Positions 5,957-9,127 of a stretch of DNA of 9,127 nt are shown piece after piece. A model generated the notes under the pieces. It did no database searches and was not told the DNA's origin. It saw only the letters and a list, made by a program, of their open reading frames with translations. Each line of letters starts with the position of its first letter. Positions within the stretch are counted from its first letter, which is position 1. The DNA comes from an uncultured Ignavibacteria bacterium (lineage in GTDB: Bacteria > Bacteroidota > Ignavibacteria > Kapaibacteriales > UBA2268), in contig CAIWET010000197.1 of NCBI GenBank assembly GCA_903911805.1, positions 1-9,127 of the forward strand, written 5' to 3'. The position numbers were made by a program, and so were the translations under genes.

Positions 5957-7504
5957 TTAACATTCAGTAGATAATTTTCCTGTATCTTTATCATAAGGAA
6001 CAGGATAATCACCGGTAAAACAAGCCGTGCAATATGACACACCTTCATCTTTTGGAACAGTTTCTAATAATTGTTCTTTTGTAAGATATTTTAATGAATC
6101 AACTCCAATTGCTTTTCCAATTTCTTCTTCTGTTTCATAGTGATTTGCAATTAATTCTTCACTACTTGGAAAATCCATTCCATAATAGCAAGGAAATTTA
6201 ATTGGTGGAGAAGTAATTCTCATATGAATTGATTTTGGATTTCTATCTTTTATTAAATTTATTAAAGATTTTGAAGTAGTACCTCTAACAATGGAATCAT
6301 CAATTACACAAACATTATAATTTTCAATTATTCCTTTAACAGTATTGAATTTAACTTTAACTTTAAATTCCCTATTATTTTGACCTGGCGCTATAAAAGT
6401 TCTTCCAACATAATGACTTCTGATTAAGCCTATTTCATAACGAGTTGGGTGATTTTCCTTATCGTTCATTCTTGCGAAACCTAATGTAGCAGTATTTCCA
6501 GAATCAGGAACAGCAAAAGCAACAACTTTTTCATCTTTATCTTCTAAAACTACAGGACTTTCTATTGCTAAATTTTTTCCTAATTTTCTTCTAACTTTAT
6601 CTACACTATGATTGAAAATTTTACTGTCAGGCCTTGAAAAATAGATATATTCAAATATACAATGTCTAGCAATAGGTGTATCTTCAACAATTTTTGAAGA
6701 TTGAATTTCACCTGTTAGAATTGTATTTTGATTAATAACTATAATTTCATTATGATTAATACATCTATAATATTCAAACCCAACAATATCAAATGCGCAA
6801 GTTTCAGAAGCAACCATAAATGCATATTCGCCATTATCTAATTTTTTTCTTCCAATACTTAATGGTCTGAATCCGTGCGGATCTCTTGCTGCAATTAATG
6901 AATCTTCAGTAAGAACACAAATAGAATAAGCACCTTTTGCTGTTCTTAAAGCTTCTTTTACTTGTTCTAACTTAGTTTCCTTTTTGCTATGAGCAATTAA
7001 GTGCATTAATATTTCAGAATCAGTCGTTGTTTGAAATATTGAACCTTGTTCCTGTAAACTTCTTCTTAAGGTAACAGTATTTGTAAGATTTCCATTATGA
7101 GCTAATGCTAAAATACCACTATGATAATTCATTGAAAATGGCTGAATATTTGCTCTTTTTGAAGAACCAGTCGTAGAATATCTATTATGAGCTATTGCTG
7201 AATCTCCTTTTAAAACTTCAGTTAAAGTTTTAGAATCAGAAAACACATCCAAAACTAAACCTTCTCCTTTGGTATAAGCAAATCTCTTTTGTTGTTTTTC
7301 ATCGTCATAATAAAAAGAGACTATTCCAGCAGCTTCTTGTCCTCTATGTTGCAATGAATGCAAAGCATAATAAGACATTATGGAGGCTTCTGGATGATTA
7401 AATACACCAACAATACCGCAATTACAAAGCGGTTTATCTATTTCTTCATAATTTACTTTTTCATCGAATAAATTGTCAATTTCAAAATTGCAATCTAACT
7501 TCAT
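5957..7504 (-). CDS. purF: amidophosphoribosyltransferase (glutamine PRPP amidotransferase), Fe-S type
   Basis: Catalyses the committed step of de novo purine synthesis: PRPP plus glutamine gives 5-phosphoribosylamine, in the cytosol. The 515-residue protein has an N-terminal Ntn glutaminase domain. Its nucleophile is Cys29 of CGIVGVFNHPE, exposed after loss of a 28-residue propeptide, and HNRYSTTG (106-113) and HNGNLTN (136-142) are glutaminase motifs. The C-terminal phosphoribosyltransferase domain has the PRPP loop VCVIDDSIVRGTT (398-410). Four cysteines match the [4Fe-4S] ligands of the B. subtilis enzyme: Cys282 (HCIFEYIYFSRPDS), Cys439 (KFPCYYGMDFPS), and Cys492 and Cys495 (YCTAC). The propeptide is longer than the 11 residues of B. 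subtilis PurF and is acidic, with an extra Cys27 two residues before the nucleophile. AAGGAG lies 5 nt before the ATG. It is the last gene of a three-gene operon. Confidence 0.97.
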   Translation of the reverse strand: MKLDCNFEIDNLFDEKVNYEEIDKPLCNCGIVGVFNHPEASIMSYYALHSLQHRGQEAAGIVSFYYDDEKQQKRFAYTKGEGLVLDVFSDSKTLTEVLKGDSAIAHNRYSTTGSSKRANIQPFSMNYHSGILALAHNGNLTNTVTLRRSLQEQGSIFQTTTDSEILMHLIAHSKKETKLEQVKEALRTAKGAYSICVLTEDSLIAARDPHGFRPLSIGRKKLDNGEYAFMVASETCAFDIVGFEYYRCINHNEIIVINQNTILTGEIQSSKIVEDTPIARHCIFEYIYFSRPDSKIFNHSVDKVRRKLGKNLAIESPVVLEDKDEKVVAFAVPDSGNTATLGFARMNDKENHPTRYEIGLIRSHYVGRTFIAPGQNNREFKVKVKFNTVKGIIENYNVCVIDDSIVRGTTSKSLINLIKDRNPKSIHMRITSPPIKFPCYYGMDFPSSEELIANHYETEEEIGKAIGVDSLKYLTKEQLLETVPKDEGVSYCTACFTGDYPVPYDKDTGKLSTEC

Positions 7505-7509
7505 TTTTT

Positions 7510-7516
7510 CTCCTTA
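7510..7516 (-). promoter_or_regulatory. Shine-Dalgarno of purF overlapping the upstream stop codon
   Basis: TAAGGAG on the minus strand. The TAA is the stop of the GNAT-like gene and AAGGAG is the ribosome-binding site of purF, 5 nt before its ATG. A terminating ribosome sits on the next initiation site, favouring coupled translation. Confidence 0.75.
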
Positions 7517-8644
7517 TAATCCAATATCGTATAATCTATATGTTTTATAAACCTTATTAAGCATAGTAACTGTTAAGGCTCTATTCATCATTTCATTGTT
7601 TTCTAAAATCCAGGAAGCTTCGCCTTTATAAATTCCAATATCAGCGGCTCTCTTGCCAGTTTCGTAATACATAACCGCATCAAGACCAATATTTCTGAAT
7701 TCAGGTAAAATTCCTAATGCAATAATTCTAGCAATTGTCATTTTTTTCTTTTTTGTAAGTAAATGCCAAATACCTGGAATTAATCTACCTTTTTTATTAT
7801 AAATCAAACATTCATTAATATTCGGGATAGTTAAACCAAAACCAGCTACTTTTCCTTTAACTTCAACAATAAAAGCTAGAGTAGGATCAGCAACTTGCTT
7901 TAAATCTTCTGCCATAAAGTCTATTTCTTCATCAGTAAATTTAACAAATCCCCAATTTTTTTCCCAAGCAGCATTATAAATTGTTTTTAATGTTTCTACA
8001 TCACGTTTAAATCCTTCTTTATCTTTCAATTCGAAGTTTCTTATTGTAATTCCATATCTTTCTCTTACAATTCCTTGAAGTCTTTGCATTTTTTCTGACA
8101 TATATTTTTCATTATATAAAATATAAGCATATAAATCCATTGCCTTAAAGAATCCGTAATTATCTATTAATTTCATATAATATTGAGGATTATATGTCAT
8201 CAAAATTAACGGAGAGTCATTAAATCCATCAACCAATAAACCGCATTCATCGTTTAATGAAGGATTTACTGGACCTCTCATAACATTCATATTTTTTGAA
8301 ATTAACCATTTTTTTGCTGAATCAAAAAGTGCATTTGCGACTTCCTGATTATCAATACATTCAAAAAATCCAAAAAATCCAACTTTATCATTATGAGTAA
8401 TGTTGTGATTATCATTTGTAATTGCTGCAATTCTTCCAACAATTTTACCATCATTTTCAGCCAAAAATAATTGCATATCTGAATGTTTGAAAAAAGGATT
8501 TTTCTTTTTATTCAAAATCTTTTTTCTATCCATTAGAAGTGGTGGTACGAAATACGGGTCATTCTTATAAAATAACCATTGGGCTTTGATAAATTTTAAT
8601 GTATCTGATGCTGAATCACTTAATTCAATAATTCTTACACTCAT
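7514..8644 (-). CDS. GNAT-superfamily-like protein, function unknown
   Basis: A 376-residue soluble protein that looks like an acyl-CoA-dependent acyltransferase. The N-terminal half has a GNAT-type strand pair LFLAENDGKIVGRIAAI (59-75), followed by HNDKVGFFGFFECIDN (84-99), a signature I associate with a Bacteroidota family usually annotated only as GNAT. RGPVNPSLNDECGLLVDGF (123-141) is also highly conserved-looking. The C-terminal half contains a second GNAT-like core: LAFIVEVKGKVAGFGLTIP (256-274), then a motif-A-like IALGILPEFRNIGLDAVM (308-325) and SWILENNEMMNRA (344-356). It may therefore be a tandem GNAT, possibly related to E. coli YghO; both points come from memory. No signal peptide or membrane helix. 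AAGGA lies 6 nt before the ATG. It is the middle gene of the operon ending in purF. Substrate and any link to purine synthesis are unknown. Confidence 0.82.
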   Translation of the reverse strand: MSVRIIELSDSASDTLKFIKAQWLFYKNDPYFVPPLLMDRKKILNKKKNPFFKHSDMQLFLAENDGKIVGRIAAITNDNHNITHNDKVGFFGFFECIDNQEVANALFDSAKKWLISKNMNVMRGPVNPSLNDECGLLVDGFNDSPLILMTYNPQYYMKLIDNYGFFKAMDLYAYILYNEKYMSEKMQRLQGIVRERYGITIRNFELKDKEGFKRDVETLKTIYNAAWEKNWGFVKFTDEEIDFMAEDLKQVADPTLAFIVEVKGKVAGFGLTIPNINECLIYNKKGRLIPGIWHLLTKKKKMTIARIIALGILPEFRNIGLDAVMYYETGKRAADIGIYKGEASWILENNEMMNRALTVTMLNKVYKTYRLYDIGL

Positions 8645-8650
8645 CGTATT

Positions 8651-8656
8651 TCCTTA
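8651..8656 (-). promoter_or_regulatory. Shine-Dalgarno of the GNAT-like gene overlapping the cupin stop codon
   Basis: TAAGGA on the minus strand combines the cupin_5 gene's TAA stop with the AAGGA of the next gene, 6 nt before its ATG. The arrangement and the 9-nt gap repeat those at the purF junction. Confidence 0.7.
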
Positions 8657-9127
8657 AAAAAATTTGTTAAAATCATAGCCATATTTACTCAGTATTGCTA
8701 ATTTAGTTTCATTATCGGGAAATTGCAAATCTTCAAATTCAAAACCTGGAGATACACTGCATCCCATTAATGAATATGAATTTATATTTGTTGTTTCTCC
8801 ACAAAACCAATACCCACTTTTTACAGTATATTGAAAAGGATTTTCAAAATCTAAATTATTTAATGTAATAGTTTCTAAATTTAAATTATTATCAAAAATA
8901 TATAATCTAAAAGGAGCACCTCTATAAAAATGCCAAATTTCATCAGATTTGATTTTATGCAATTTAGAAACATTTTCAAAATGAACTAGAAAAATAATTT
9001 GAGTGGAGAAATTTCTGTTAGATTTAAAAGTTGGATGATTGTTTTCAAAATTGAAGCATGAATTAGAACGGTAAGTCTCTTTAAAATAACCACCTTCAGG
9101 GTGTTTTTCTAATTTATATAATTCAAT
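8654..9127 (-). CDS. cupin_5 (DUF985) family protein, 5' end outside the window
   Basis: Small beta-barrel protein of unknown function in the cupin superfamily. The minus-strand frame is open from the edge of the window, so 157 residues plus the stop are visible and the start lies beyond 9127. The visible part begins IELYKLEKHPEGGYFKETYR, the usual opening of this family (HPEGGYF-x-E-T-Y-R-S). Then come NFSTQIIFLVHF (39-50) and the cupin motif LHKIKSDEIWHFYRG (56-70, with His57, Glu63 and His66 as possible metal or ligand contacts). SGYWFCGE (104-111) and YSLMGCSVSPGFEFEDLQF (118-136) follow. Members are about 150-170 residues, so only a few residues should be missing. A TTG at 8962-8960 could be mistaken for the start, but it encodes the Leu of LHKIKSDE inside the domain. 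First visible gene of the purF operon; its promoter is off the window. I know of no established reaction for the family. Confidence 0.88.
   Translation of the reverse strand: MELYKLEKHPEGGYFKETYRSNSCFNFENNHPTFKSNRNFSTQIIFLVHFENVSKLHKIKSDEIWHFYRGAPFRLYIFDNNLNLETITLNNLDFENPFQYTVKSGYWFCGETTNINSYSLMGCSVSPGFEFEDLQFPDNETKLAILSKYGYDFNKFF

Noticed and set aside
8654..8962. A complete 102-residue cupin gene starting at TTG 8962.
   Set aside because: The conserved cupin_5 sequence continues upstream in the same frame to the window edge, so this is only the C-terminal part.
1..9127. CRISPR arrays, insertion sequences, tRNA/rRNA genes, phage or defence genes.
   Set aside because: No regularly spaced repeats, transposase motifs, terminal inverted repeats or structured RNA signatures were seen on either strand.

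Overview
The window is strongly AT-rich, gene-dense chromosomal DNA of a Gram-negative bacterium. It encodes an outer-membrane beta-barrel of the FadL/OmpP1 type and two lipoproteins with clear lipoboxes. The small DUF6132-like protein and the FadL/SGNH-lipoprotein pair point to the Bacteroidota/Chlorobiota (FCB) group. PurF is the 515-residue, iron-sulfur-ligand form that starts with a short propeptide. As I recall, typical Flavobacteriia/Bacteroidia carry a longer, divergent PurF, so I lean towards an Ignavibacteria/Kapabacteria/Chlorobi-like lineage. That placement is inference. I see no mobile elements, CRISPR arrays, tRNA or rRNA genes, and no base-composition break suggesting recent transfer.

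Layout. (1) 84-631, plus strand: a cytosolic thioredoxin overlaps by one base (TAATG) a 63-residue, two-helix membrane protein carrying a C-x3-C loop. This pair ends at a bidirectional hairpin terminator. (2) 660-1820, minus strand: a lipoprotein with a coiled coil, a Lys/Ala-rich linker and C-terminal TPRs, resembling CpoB/YbgF in architecture. (3) A 136-bp divergent spacer, then 1957-3063, plus strand: a GT4-type glycosyltransferase. (4) A 199-bp leader with a candidate promoter and a perfect 17-bp palindrome precedes 3263-4507, a FadL-family porin. After 16 bp comes 4524-5891, a large SGNH-hydrolase lipoprotein. A second bidirectional terminator with a perfect 14-bp stem follows. (5) 5957 to beyond 9127, minus strand: a tight operon read as cupin_5 (DUF985) protein, GNAT-like protein, purF. 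Both junctions are exactly 9 nt, and at both the upstream TAA stop forms part of the next gene's Shine-Dalgarno sequence.

How the genes fit together. The FadL/SGNH pair looks like an envelope module in which a surface or periplasmic esterase acts on lipid esters and the barrel takes up the hydrophobic product. The thioredoxin/DUF6132 pair suggests a thiol-redox link to a membrane protein, although predicted topology puts the Cys loop on the far side of the membrane from the thioredoxin. PurF is housekeeping purine synthesis, and why it sits with an acyltransferase-like gene and a cupin is unknown. The cupin gene is cut by the right edge of the window. Its reading frame stays open to base 9127, so its true start is not in view.

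Most of the window is ordinary core-genome content. I do not see a clearly new system; the pairs above are the places most worth checking.
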